DNA from: Pseudoduganella lutea
GTDB lineage: Bacteria > Pseudomonadota > Gammaproteobacteria > Burkholderiales > Burkholderiaceae_D
Direction: 5' to 3'
Assembly: GCF_004209755.1 (NCBI RefSeq)
Contig: NZ_CP035913.1
Location: forward strand, 1,798,001-1,862,000
Length of the DNA stretch: 64,000 nt
Part shown: positions 10,139 through 18,466 of the stretch, piece by piece
Position numbering within the stretch: position 1 is the stretch's first letter
Layout of the letters: each line of letters begins with the position of its first letter
The notes under the pieces: model-generated
What the model was told of the DNA's origin: nothing
The model's database searches: none
Seen by the model: only the letters and a program-made list of their open reading frames with translations
Made by a program: the position numbers and the translations under genes

Positions 10139-13100
10139 TCACCCGCCGCAGGCTTTCACGGGTGCGCCCAGCGCGGCGGCGGCGGCGGCCACGGAAGAAT
10201 CGGCCGGCAGGGTGGCCGCCTGGTTCGGTTCGATCAGCGGCATCAGGCTCGGCGCCAGTACCGTCAGCAGTTGCACCGGCAGCGCGCTGGTGAAGTCGTA
10301 GTTCTTCGATTCGGGGCCGCGCACATAGGCCGTCATGCTGCCGAAGAAGCGTTCGCCGATATTGAACACGAAGGTGGCGGAGCGGTTCACGTAGCGCGAT
10401 TCGATCAGGCGCCCGCCTCCGGCATACACGTCGAAGCGCTGGTCGCCAGTGCCGGTCTTGCCGCCGACGGCGATGTTAGTGCCATCGGCCGCCACGAAGG
10501 CGGTCTTGGCGCGCTTGGCCGTGCCGTCCGACACCACGCCGCGGATCTCGTCGGCCACCACGTGTGCCACTTCGGGCGACAGCACCCGTTCCGCCGCCAC
10601 TTTCTCGGCCCGCGCCACTTTCGTGTCGTAGGGCGTGCCGGCCGCGAAATGCAGCGATTCCACGCGCTGGGTCGGTTTGCGCACGCCGCCGTTGACGATG
10701 ATGCCCATCATCTCGGCCAGCGCGGCCGGCCGGTCGGCCGATGCGCCCAGCGTGGTCGCATACGAGGGCACCAGCGAGCCGAATGGATAGCCCATCTTCT
10801 TCCACTGGGTGTGAATGCCGATGAACGCTTCCATTTCCAGCAGGCCGGCGATACGGCGGTCCTGCGCGTGCTTGCGGTGCGTCTTGAACAGCCACTGGTA
10901 GACTTCCTGGCGCTCCTTCTCGGAAGCGGCCACCACCTGCGACAGCGTGGCGCCGTCGTGCTGGCGCAGGTAAGCCACCAGCCACAGTTCCAGCGGGTGC
11001 ACGTTCGCCATGTAGCCGCGGTCGGCCAGGCTCCACTTGTCCATCGCGTACTGGTCGAACATCTTTTCCAGGCGATCCTGCGGCACTTCGTTCTGTTCGA
11101 GCAGGTTGCCGTTGACGAACAGGGCGAATTCGCCGAGCGAAGCCTTCGGGAACAGCGTGCGGTGGATATTGGCCAGGCGCAGCGGCGTGGGCCGGATGCT
11201 GTCGACGAGGATCTTGTCCAGCTCCGACTTCGGCTTGCCCTTGTACTTGGCATAGAAACGGTTCAGGAATTCCTTGCCTTCCTTGTCGGCGAAGCGGGCC
11301 AGGTACTGCGCGCGGCGCGGATCGTCCGAATCGGCCAGCAGGCTGGCCGAGGATCCCGGCATCTGGAACATGTAGTACTTGACCACGTCGCGCATCAGCC
11401 GCACGAACAGCAGGTTGGTCGAGCGGCGCAGGCCTTCGCGCACCGTGAGGATGCGGCCGTTGTCTTCCTTGGAGAAGTTGCCGAAGTAATGCAGCCCGCC
11501 ACCGGTGAAGAAGCCTTCGCCCGGGTTGCCGGAATACGTGCGTTCCATCGCCGCGTTCAGCATGGCCGTCAGGTCGCGCTTGTCCAGCGGCGTGATCGAC
11601 AGCCATTCGATGCCCCAGGCGGTCAGGCGGTCCTTCGGATCGAACACCACCTTGCCCAGTTCGTCCGCGCTCATCCGGCCGTATTTCTTGTGCAGCTGGT
11701 CGACGATGTCCAGGTAGGTGACCAGCGTGCGCAGCTTCGCCGTCGACCCCAGGTCCAGCTTGGCGCCTTCGTTGATGTCGAGCGGCTGGTCGTAGTTATC
11801 GGTCTGCACGCGCAGGTAGTTCACCTTGTCGCCGCGCTCGAGCAGCGTGAAGCTGTACACCACGTTGGCCGGGTCGCCATTGCCCAGCATGCCCTTGCCC
11901 GTCAGGCCGGCCTGTTCGGCCACGGCGGCGTCCTTCAGGTCGCGCAGCATGCTCGCGACCGCCCGCTGGGCATTCGCATCGAGCGTGCTAACCACGGACA
12001 GGTCGAGCCGGTCCAGGTTGTACATGCGGTTGTCGCCCAGCAGGTTCGCCAGGTGCACGCGCACCGTGTTGGCGGCCTTCTTGGTGACGTAGCTGACCGG
12101 CGGCGCGGCCTGCAGGCCGTTGCCCTTGGCAGGGCGCAGTTTTTCCTTCAGCGCCGCGTCACGCAGCGCCGGCGTGATGATACCGGCCTGCGCCAGCACC
12201 CGCAGGTGGCTGTTGGCCAGCGTTTCCAGGTCCTGGTCGCCATTGCCCAGGTAATAGCTGGGGCGGCGCTGCGCGATCAGCAGCGACAGCGCTTCCTTGA
12301 ACACGAGCGCGCTGCCCGGCTGGTCCATGCGCCCGGCCAGCAGGCGGTTCACTTCGTTGAAGTCGCGGCCGTACCATACCCACATGCCATCGCCGATGCC
12401 GTTCACTTCGCCGTAGCCGGGCTTGGCCGACAGGGGCACCGTGTTCAGGTAATCGACAACGATCTGGCGGCGCACCGCCGTCGTGTCCTCGCCCTGCTGG
12501 TAGGCCCTCAGGGTGGCCGAGACCATCTGCTGCAGCTTGTCCTTCATCGACCCCGTGCGCCCTTCCGGCGAATGGCGGTACTTCTCGATCTGCGTGGCGA
12601 GCGTGCTGCCGCCGGCGGCGCGGCTGCTGGCCAGGCCCACGGCACTCGCGGATTTTTCCAGGATCGCCTTCGACAGGCGGTCCCATTCCACCGCCGGATT
12701 GCGTTTCGGGTAGGTATTGTCCAGCAGCTCGCGGTTCTCGATGAACAGCAGGCTGTGCACCAGTGCCGCCGGCGCTTGCTGGAAGCCCGGGTAGATGCGC
12801 TCCGGGTAGCTGGCCGAGAACAGCGGCTGGGCGCGGCAATCATAGATCGTCAGGCCCGTGCGGGTCTTTTCGCGGAACGTGGTGAACACGCCCATGTCGG
12901 CCAGCTCCACCATCTTCGGCGAAAAGCGCGACTGCGCCAGCACCTGGTAATCGCGTGCCTTGAGGCGCTCCAGGTAGTCGGGAATGTTGGCGTAACCCAG
13001 GCGCTCGTCATACGGGCTGTCGTGCGGGAAGCGGATCGCGTTGCTGGGCCCCGGCTCGACCTTGTAGGTGAGCTCCTTGACGACGCCGGTGAAGTATTTC

Positions 13101-13279
13101 GCCTGCATCGTGGACGTGCGGGATTCGTGGATCAGCCACCAGATGGCCAGCGACAACAGCACCAGCATCAACAGGATGAATGCGTTACGGGAGCGCTTGC
13201 CCTTGGGCTCGGACGGCGGCGGCGTGGCCGGCTGGTCGTCGTCCAGGCCTTGCCGTTCTTGGTCGTATTGGGAAGACAT
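10139..13279 (-). CDS. Class A-type penicillin-binding protein (GT51 plus transpeptidase)
   Basis: Bifunctional peptidoglycan synthase of about 1046 residues, cytoplasmic N-terminus, one membrane anchor (FILLMLVLLSLAIWWLI, about 33-50), rest periplasmic. A divergent GT51 domain comes first: the usual EDRxF motif reads IENRELL, and the GGST motif continues ATQIEKYRHSPEGR. Next is a transpeptidase domain with the nucleophile motif STAK (LGSTAKLRTL), a possible SxN (RSTNLLF) and KTG (GGKTGTGDQRF). This places it in the long, uncharacterised betaproteobacterial PBP1-like group, not PBP1a or PBP1b. The start MSSQYDQERQ was chosen because the upstream extension is not protein-like. It stands alone. 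Confidence 0.88.
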   Translation of the reverse strand: MSSQYDQERQGLDDDQPATPPPSEPKGKRSRNAFILLMLVLLSLAIWWLIHESRTSTMQAKYFTGVVKELTYKVEPGPSNAIRFPHDSPYDERLGYANIPDYLERLKARDYQVLAQSRFSPKMVELADMGVFTTFREKTRTGLTIYDCRAQPLFSASYPERIYPGFQQAPAALVHSLLFIENRELLDNTYPKRNPAVEWDRLSKAILEKSASAVGLASSRAAGGSTLATQIEKYRHSPEGRTGSMKDKLQQMVSATLRAYQQGEDTTAVRRQIVVDYLNTVPLSAKPGYGEVNGIGDGMWVWYGRDFNEVNRLLAGRMDQPGSALVFKEALSLLIAQRRPSYYLGNGDQDLETLANSHLRVLAQAGIITPALRDAALKEKLRPAKGNGLQAAPPVSYVTKKAANTVRVHLANLLGDNRMYNLDRLDLSVVSTLDANAQRAVASMLRDLKDAAVAEQAGLTGKGMLGNGDPANVVYSFTLLERGDKVNYLRVQTDNYDQPLDINEGAKLDLGSTAKLRTLVTYLDIVDQLHKKYGRMSADELGKVVFDPKDRLTAWGIEWLSITPLDKRDLTAMLNAAMERTYSGNPGEGFFTGGGLHYFGNFSKEDNGRILTVREGLRRSTNLLFVRLMRDVVKYYMFQMPGSSASLLADSDDPRRAQYLARFADKEGKEFLNRFYAKYKGKPKSELDKILVDSIRPTPLRLANIHRTLFPKASLGEFALFVNGNLLEQNEVPQDRLEKMFDQYAMDKWSLADRGYMANVHPLELWLVAYLRQHDGATLSQVVAASEKERQEVYQWLFKTHRKHAQDRRIAGLLEMEAFIGIHTQWKKMGYPFGSLVPSYATTLGASADRPAALAEMMGIIVNGGVRKPTQRVESLHFAAGTPYDTKVARAEKVAAERVLSPEVAHVVADEIRGVVSDGTAKRAKTAFVAADGTNIAVGGKTGTGDQRFDVYAGGGRLIESRYVNRSATFVFNIGERFFGSMTAYVRGPESKNYDFTSALPVQLLTVLAPSLMPLIEPNQAATLPADSSVAAAAAALGAPVKACGG

Positions 13280-13630
13280 AGGTTCTGCTATCTTTACTTG
13301 TACTGCATTGCTGCACTGCGTTAGGTGATTACAACAGCGTGGCGCCGACAGGGTGGCGCCAACGGCGGTGATGCGAAAAAGCTGCGTACGGCGGCCGCGC
13401 AAACGGCACGCGGCTTATTGCCATTGCACCACATCGCACCTGTGCGCACGGGTCGGCGGGAAGAATATTTGGTGCGGGTGCTTTATTTTCGCAAAAAAAC
13501 AACGACCCTGATCTGCAAGCAACAGTAGCGGCACCGGCGGTGACGGCTCATGTCATCCGGCTGTCATCCAGCCGTCATGCCGCGGTCATGGCAGCCGTCA
13601 TCCATGTCGCGCCCGGCAGGCGCGCCAACA
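13280..13630. other. 351-bp gap upstream of the PBP gene; 11-bp GTCAT array
   Basis: No gene is visible. The part next to the PBP gene is AT-richer (TTTATTTTCGCAAAAAAACAA) and may hold its promoter. At 13552-13601, GTCAT occurs five times (starts 13552, 13563, 13574, 13585, 13597), that is every 11, 11, 11 and 12 bp, in a C(T/C)GTCAT context. This spacing is that of PhoB boxes, but the spacers are GC-rich and the orientation points away from the PBP gene. Confidence 0.55.
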
Positions 13631-14431
13631 TCACGTGCGCTGGTAGTCGGCGCCGTGCGCGTCGAGCCCCGCGCACAGCCGCAGGAACGCGCTGGCCACC
13701 TGCTCCGGATCGCCCTTCACGCCCAGTTCGATGTGGCGGCGCGTTTGCGCGTCGCCCACGCTGGGCAGGCTGAACACTTTTACACGCGGCCACGCGGCCT
13801 CGATTTCTTCCATCAGCGGCGTCAGCGCGGCCTCGGCGCCGTCGTACACGAGCACCGCCTGTTCCGCCCGCGCCTCGCGGTTGAACAGGTGCGCGTAATG
13901 CGTGTCGAGCACCCATTCGATCATCGGCCACGCCATCACGGGAAAGCCCGGCACGAAATAATGGCTGCCGAGCGCGAAACCGGCCACGTTGTTGTACGGG
14001 TTCGGGATCAGTTCGGCGCCTTCGGCGAACTCCGCCATCTTCAGGCGCTGCAGGTTGTCCGGCGCATCCAGGTCCACCTCCTTGCCTTCGTCGCGCGCCA
14101 CCTGCAGCACGCGCTGGCGGATGTTCTCGGCACCTTGCGGATGCAGCACCAGTGGCCGCCCCAGCGCGGCCGCCGCGGCCTGGCGCGTGTGGTCGTCCGG
14201 CGTGGCGCCGATGCCGCCGGTGGAAAACACGATGTCGCCGGTGGCGAAGGTGCGTTTCAGTGTCGCCGTGATGCGCTCGGGCTCGTCGCCGATGTATTCG
14301 GCCCAGCCCAGCTGCAGGCCGCGCGCGGCCAGCAGCTGTACCACTTTCGGCAGGTGCGCATCGACGCGCTTGCCGGACAGGATCTCGTCGCCGATCACGA
14401 TCAGTCCGATGGTTGGTGCCTTGCTGCTCAT
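13631..14431 (-). CDS. CinA-like molybdopterin-binding domain protein
   Basis: A 266-residue MoCF_biosynth/CinA N-terminal type protein. It begins with the characteristic IGLIVIGDEILSGKRVDAHLP and has the STGGIGATPDDHTRQA nucleotide/cofactor loop, followed by a family C-terminal extension; the CinA deamidase domain is absent. Members of this short class are of unclear function (competence/damage-inducible CinA N-domain relatives, possibly nucleotide pyrophosphatase). Its start overlaps the stop of the upstream EI24 gene by 4 bp, so the two are co-translated. Confidence 0.88.
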   Translation of the reverse strand: MSSKAPTIGLIVIGDEILSGKRVDAHLPKVVQLLAARGLQLGWAEYIGDEPERITATLKRTFATGDIVFSTGGIGATPDDHTRQAAAAALGRPLVLHPQGAENIRQRVLQVARDEGKEVDLDAPDNLQRLKMAEFAEGAELIPNPYNNVAGFALGSHYFVPGFPVMAWPMIEWVLDTHYAHLFNREARAEQAVLVYDGAEAALTPLMEEIEAAWPRVKVFSLPSVGDAQTRRHIELGVKGDPEQVASAFLRLCAGLDAHGADYQRT

Positions 14432-15255
14432 ATGCCTTGGTGCTCCATGGTGGGTTCACTACGCGCGCGCAATTGCGACAGCGCCTCCAGACAATAATAC
14501 TGAAACCATAAGCCGGTGAAGATGAAAATGAGTACGTACAGCCACACGGCGGCCGCCAGCAGGAACGGGAACATCACCACGGCGATCGCCGCCCCGCCGA
14601 TCCACACGATCGCCGGCAGCGAACCGGCCATGCCGGAGGCCACGCCGATCGCCAGCAACGGCCATTTCTTTTCGCGCTGGAGGATGCCGATCTCTTCCTC
14701 GCTGGCGTGCTCGGACAGCGCGTCGTAGCTCATCACGCGCGACGTCAGCCACCCCCACAGCAATGCCGACGACAGGATCGCCAGCGGCGGCACCGCATAC
14801 AGCGGCAGCAGGCAGAACCAGATCACGATGAACACGAGGAACAGCGAGATGGCCTTGCCGATGCCCTTGACGAGGCTGCCACCCTGGCGCTTTTCCAGGT
14901 GCGGGAAGTGGCGGTCGCCCACGTGCCTGACGATGGCCGGCACGGCCGCCACGCCAATGAAGATCAGCGCCGTGAGGATCATCAGCGGCAGCAGCAGGAG
15001 CATCGCGAACAGCGGTACCACCACGGTCTTGAGCATGGCCAGGCCGATATCTTCCAGCCAGCGGCTGGAGTACTGGTACAGCTCGAAATCGAAGAAATGG
15101 CCGGTCAGCCAGTCCAGCAGCGGCTGCAGCGTGAAGTACAGCACCACGGCCCACACGCCCAGCGACAGCAGGAACGGCACCACCGACAGCAGCAGCATGC
15201 GGCCGTGCATCTGCGACAGCACGGCGCGGCCATAGGCATTCAGTACGCCGCGCAT
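14428..15255 (-). CDS. EI24 domain-containing membrane protein
   Basis: A 275-residue inner membrane protein with the EI24/CysZ-like fold. Hydrophobic segments are visible at about 22-45, 70-100, 150-185 and 215-260. EI24 family members include CysZ, a sulfate permease, but this betaproteobacterial branch has no proven substrate. The ATG at 15255 begins MRGVLNAYGRAVLSQMHGRM, a normal amphipathic start for the family. Four-base overlap (ATGA, 14428-14431) with the CinA-like gene. Confidence 0.88.
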   Translation of the reverse strand: MRGVLNAYGRAVLSQMHGRMLLLSVVPFLLSLGVWAVVLYFTLQPLLDWLTGHFFDFELYQYSSRWLEDIGLAMLKTVVVPLFAMLLLLPLMILTALIFIGVAAVPAIVRHVGDRHFPHLEKRQGGSLVKGIGKAISLFLVFIVIWFCLLPLYAVPPLAILSSALLWGWLTSRVMSYDALSEHASEEEIGILQREKKWPLLAIGVASGMAGSLPAIVWIGGAAIAVVMFPFLLAAAVWLYVLIFIFTGLWFQYYCLEALSQLRARSEPTMEHQGI

Positions 15256-15592
15256 CAGCGTGCCCTCCGGCGCAAGGCCGGGGCCGGCAGCATGCCGGCA
15301 TGCACGGGCAACATGCCGGGCAACCCCGAAGCGGATGCCAGGGAACGGAGGAAGCGGATACTGCGGAACATGGCGACTCGTGGCAGTGGTGTCAAAGGCT
15401 GTATTTTACGGCCAATGCCGGGCATGGCAGCAGTCCCGTCCGTTCTGCAAGGGTATTCCATGCCCTGCTGCGGAGGGAAAACAAGGGCTTGACATCATGA
15501 TATTGCCGGCCTTGCCACACAGGGCGTACTAGCCCGGGGGCGGCCCCTTGCACTACAATCCCCAGTCCGAACCAACATGTAAAGGAACGCCC

Positions 15593-15949
15593 ATGTCCAT
15601 CACCACTACCCCATCCGGCCTGCAATACGACGAAGTCAAGGTCGGCGACGGCGCTGAGGCGAAAGCCGGCCAGAACGTCACCGTGCACTACACCGGCTGG
15701 CTGCAGAACGCCGACGGCAGCAAGGGCGCCAAGTTCGATTCCAGCAAGGACCGCAACGATCCGTTCGAGTTCGCGCTGGGCGCCGGCATGGTCATCCGCG
15801 GCTGGGACGAAGGCGTGCAGGGGATGAAGGTCGGCGGCACCCGCCAGCTGATCATCCCGGCCGACCTGGGCTACGGCGCACGCGGCGCTGGCGGCGTGAT
15901 TCCGCCGAATGCCACGCTGATCTTCGACGTCGAGCTGCTGGGCGTGTGA
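15593..15949 (+). CDS. FKBP-type peptidyl-prolyl cis-trans isomerase
   Basis: A 118-residue single-domain FKBP that isomerises Xaa-Pro bonds; no signal peptide, so cytoplasmic. Typical residues are VTVHYTGWL, FDSSKDR, PFEFALGAGMVIRGWDEGV, and GARGAGGVIPPNATLIFDVELL at the end. Ribosome site AAAGGAACGCCC precedes the ATG at 15593, which fixes the start; the reading frame is open further upstream but without homology. A small lipoprotein gene begins on its stop codon, so the two form an operon. Confidence 0.95.
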   Translation: MSITTTPSGLQYDEVKVGDGAEAKAGQNVTVHYTGWLQNADGSKGAKFDSSKDRNDPFEFALGAGMVIRGWDEGVQGMKVGGTRQLIIPADLGYGARGAGGVIPPNATLIFDVELLGV

Positions 15950-16176
15950 TGCGCCTGCCGGCATCGACGCGCTGGCCGTTGCTTGCGGCCAGCCTCCTGG
16001 CGCCGCTGGCGCTGTCCGGCTGCACCGTGGTCGCCGTCGGCGCGGCCGTGGTGGGCGCCGGCGTGACCGTCGCATCGACCGCGGTCGACGTGGGTGTCGC
16101 TGCCGGCAAGGGCGTCGTCTATGTGGGCAAGGCTGCCCTGTCGGACGACGACGACGAGGAAGAAGAGAAGAAGTAA
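15949..16176 (+). CDS. Small lipoprotein, Gly/Ala/Val-rich with acidic tail
   Basis: A 75-residue predicted lipoprotein: signal peptide ending in the lipobox LALSGC, then a V/G/A-rich stretch and a strongly charged C-terminus (DDDDEEEEKK). Similar short lipoproteins are common in Oxalobacteraceae and are uncharacterised. The ATG overlaps the FKBP stop by one base; a GTG one codon earlier (15946) is an alternative. It probably belongs to the same transcript as the FKBP gene, with a terminator at 16243. Confidence 0.8.
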   Translation: MRLPASTRWPLLAASLLAPLALSGCTVVAVGAAVVGAGVTVASTAVDVGVAAGKGVVYVGKAALSDDDDEEEEKK

Positions 16177-16242
16177 GCCGGCCTGCGGGTCCGTACCGGT
16201 GTCCGCCCCGGACGTTGACCCGCTGATGACCCGGCAATATGC

Positions 16243-16268
16243 AAAGGCGCCCAGGTGGCGCCTTTGTT
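16243..16268. terminator. Terminator hairpin between convergent genes
   Basis: AAAGGCGCC (16243-16251) and GGCGCCTTT (16257-16265) form a perfect 9-bp stem with loop CAGGT, followed by GTT. It lies between the lipoprotein gene (+) and the anti-sigma-like gene (-) and could serve both. Confidence 0.7.
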
Positions 16269-16303
16269 CGTTTGGTTCAGGTGATATCGCAACGTGCTCC
16301 CGC

Positions 16304-16342
16304 AGCAAAAGCTGGTAGCAAAAGCCGGTAGCAAAAGCCGGT
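16304..16342. repeat. 13-bp tandem repeat, three copies
   Basis: Three adjacent copies of AGCAAAAGC(T/C)GGT at 16304-16316, 16317-16329 and 16330-16342, just downstream of the anti-sigma-like gene stop. The last two copies are identical. Confidence 0.85.
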
Positions 16343-16369
16343 AGCGCGCTCGCACCTGCCGTGGCAAAG

Positions 16370-17167
16370 CTAGCGTTGCCAGCCGCGCTGCATGGCTTCC
16401 TGCTCGGCCTTGGCATCGAGCGGGTCGCCGGCGATGCGCTGTTCGATCGCCGTTTCCACCGGCGGCGCAATCTCTCCGGACGCCCGGCCCGCCGCGGCCC
16501 GCGCCGGGCGGGGGCTCTGCATCACCAGCGGAAGGCGCCATTCCTGCCCCACCTTGCAGGCCAGGCCATCGATCTCCGCGGTGCCTGTGCCGCTGGCGAA
16601 GCTGCGGCAATAGCTGCCATCCGTCGACACGAACGACATGCCGATCCGCACCGCGCCCGCCGCCCGCGCCGCCGCGTTGGTGGCCATGCCGGCCGCGCCC
16701 GGCGGCGCCGACGGTTGCTGCTCGAGCGCGGTAACGAGACGGCCCTGCGCCATCAGCGTGCCGTCGTGGCTGGCGATCAGGTCGACCTTCGGTTCGTCCG
16801 CCTGCAGGTAGGACAGCCCGAACGTGCCGGCCAGCACGCCAACGACAAGCACCCCGCCCAGCGCCGTCCACTCCGGCCACGACCAGCGCCGCTCGCGCGT
16901 GGCCTTGCGGGCCGCCAGCTGGGTGGCTTCGCGCCGCGCCCGCACGGCGTCGAGGCTGACGATGGTGGCCTGGCGCGCCTCGCGCACGCGCTGGCCGTCG
17001 TCACCGGGGGCGAAGCCGGCAAAGACATTGCTGCGCCGCGTCTTGTAGTAGGCAACGCGCCGGGCCAGCGCGAGATCGGTGGAACAGGCCTGCTCCACCG
17101 CGCGGCGTGTGGCCACGTCCAGTTCGCCATCGGCATACGCCATCAGGGTTTCGTCGGAAAAGCTCAT
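16370..17167 (-). CDS. Anti-sigma factor-like membrane protein, no adjacent sigma gene
   Basis: A 265-residue single-pass protein. The N-terminal cytoplasmic part (SDETLMAYADGELDVATRRAVEQ) is the start seen in many anti-sigma factors. A single membrane segment (about 113-132, LGGVLVVGVLAGTFGLSYL) precedes a periplasmic domain that contains the phrase DGSYCRSFASGTGTAEIDGLACK. The zinc-binding HxxxCxxC of the ZAS group is absent. No ECF sigma gene is next to it, so a partner cannot be named. It is transcribed opposite to the FKBP operon and divergently from HU. Confidence 0.75.
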   Translation of the reverse strand: MSFSDETLMAYADGELDVATRRAVEQACSTDLALARRVAYYKTRRSNVFAGFAPGDDGQRVREARQATIVSLDAVRARREATQLAARKATRERRWSWPEWTALGGVLVVGVLAGTFGLSYLQADEPKVDLIASHDGTLMAQGRLVTALEQQPSAPPGAAGMATNAAARAAGAVRIGMSFVSTDGSYCRSFASGTGTAEIDGLACKVGQEWRLPLVMQSPRPARAAAGRASGEIAPPVETAIEQRIAGDPLDAKAEQEAMQRGWQR

Positions 17168-17383
17168 GATGTTGGCCCGCCTCGTTGGAGCATCGAACCT
17201 TCATATTAGCACCGGGCCGCGCCGGTCCCGCGCCCGCCTCGCGCCCGGCCCGGCATGGTACGGGGCGCCACCTTATGCCGCGCCGCAGCAGCCCAGCAGC
17301 CATAAGGGTTTCTGTTGGTTCAGGAGATTACTTTCCGCAAATATTGTGCTAATCTGCGGCCTCTATTAACCACGGAGGTAGTA

Positions 17384-17671
17384 ATGAAAAAAGGCGAACT
17401 GATTGCAGAATTCGCGAAGCGTACCGAAATGTCCGGTGCCGCCGCCAACGACGCAGTGAATACCCTGATTGCCATCGTTACCGAGCGCCTGAAAAAAGGC
17501 GATACGGTCGGCATCACCGGCTTCGGCACCTTCTCGGTTGCCAAGCGCGCTGCTCGCAAAGGCCGCAATCCTGCAACCGGCGAAGCGATCAAGATCGCCG
17601 CGTCCAAGACGCCGAAGTTCTCGGCCGGCGCGACGCTGAAGGCGGCTGTGAACCCGACCAAGAAGAAGTAA
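17384..17671 (+). CDS. hup: HU family DNA-binding protein
   Basis: A 95-residue nucleoid protein of the HU/IHF fold. It has MKKGELIAEFAKRTEMSGAAAN at the start, the core GDTVGITGFGTFSVAKRAAR, the DNA-intercalating arm RKGRNPATGEAIKI, and a lysine-rich tail (NPTKKK). The strong ribosome site GGAGGT fixes the ATG at 17384. Single gene. It is slightly longer than E. coli HU because of the C-terminal AAVNPTKKK. Whether this is the main HU or a paralogue cannot be told from one window. Confidence 0.95.
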   Translation: MKKGELIAEFAKRTEMSGAAANDAVNTLIAIVTERLKKGDTVGITGFGTFSVAKRAARKGRNPATGEAIKIAASKTPKFSAGATLKAAVNPTKKK

Positions 17672-17840
17672 ACACGGATTTGCGCCAAAGCGGCGGTCTG
17701 GGCCCGGTCGCCTCGGGTTCCGGCCGCCGTGTTCATTTGGGCGGCGGATTTGGAATGGATGCTCTACAGTTTCCCGGTTCGGAGTGCCCGCCGTTTTTGT
17801 ATGATGCGGCGATCTCAACCCTACCATCCACGAGGACACC

Positions 17841-18095
17841 ATGAGCCTGCAACAACAGTTCGACCAGGCGGTCGCCGATTCGAAGAACCTGCCGGAACGC
17901 CCGGACAACATGACGCTGCTGAAGATCTATGCGCTGTACAAGCAGGGTTCCAGCGGCGACGCGACCGGCGATCGCCCCGGCATGACCGATTTCGTCAACC
18001 GCGCCAAGTACGACGCCTGGGCGGCCCTGCAGGGCACGTCGCAGGAAGACGCGCAGCAGCAGTATGTCGACCTGATCGGAGAGCTGAAAGGCTGA
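17841..18095 (+). CDS. Acyl-CoA-binding protein
   Basis: An 84-residue ACBP four-helix protein that binds long-chain acyl-CoA. Family residues are clear: LKIYALYKQGSSGDATGDRPG and AKYDAWAALQGTSQEDAQQQYVDLI. The start is supported by GAGGACACC before the ATG. The gene stands alone, downstream of HU. ACBPs occur widely in PHA-accumulating betaproteobacteria, in keeping with the PHA genes nearby. Confidence 0.95.
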   Translation: MSLQQQFDQAVADSKNLPERPDNMTLLKIYALYKQGSSGDATGDRPGMTDFVNRAKYDAWAALQGTSQEDAQQQYVDLIGELKG

Positions 18096-18146
18096 TTGCA
18101 CGGGGCGTGTCGCCCCATGCTGGCCGGCGCCCGCCGGCCGGCGGCA

Positions 18147-18422
18147 TCACTCCGGCGCAAACACCTTGCGCATCTTCTCCGCGACCTTGCTCTGGATCGC
18201 CGGCGCGAAGGCGCCATACAGGAACCCCAGCTTGATCTGCATCTGCGCCTGGTTCTCCAGCAGCGTGAGCGTGCCTTCGATACCGCTCTTTTCAAACCGC
18301 AGCACATCGCCCTGCCACTGGCAGGACAGGTCCATGTCGCGCGCCAGCTTGTCGGCCACTTGCTGGGCGGCGGCACGCGCCACTTCAGGCGCGAGGTTGT
18401 GGGGTTGGGTAATGTTGATCAT
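18147..18422 (-). CDS. Polyhydroxyalkanoate system family protein (granule-associated)
   Basis: A 91-residue small protein of the PHA_gran_rgn family: MINITQPHNLAPEVARAAAQ at the N-terminus, then FEKSGIEGTLTLLENQAQMQIKL and a C-terminal MRKVFAPE. Family members are encoded near PHA genes and are thought to act at PHA granules, but their biochemical role is not known. The ATG at 18422 begins the conserved part; a TTG five codons earlier is a weaker alternative. It converges with the ACBP gene and is followed by none of its own operon. Confidence 0.82.
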   Translation of the reverse strand: MINITQPHNLAPEVARAAAQQVADKLARDMDLSCQWQGDVLRFEKSGIEGTLTLLENQAQMQIKLGFLYGAFAPAIQSKVAEKMRKVFAPE

Positions 18423-18466
18423 GCTTGGGATCGGCAAAAAGGCGCCATGATGCCATAACCTTCCGG

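Noticed and set aside
9875..13324. A 1149-codon open frame on the plus strand opposite the penicillin-binding protein gene
   Set aside because: Its composition (many R, A, H, V, Q) is that of an antisense shadow in high-GC DNA, no family motif is seen, and the minus-strand protein has clear transpeptidase motifs.
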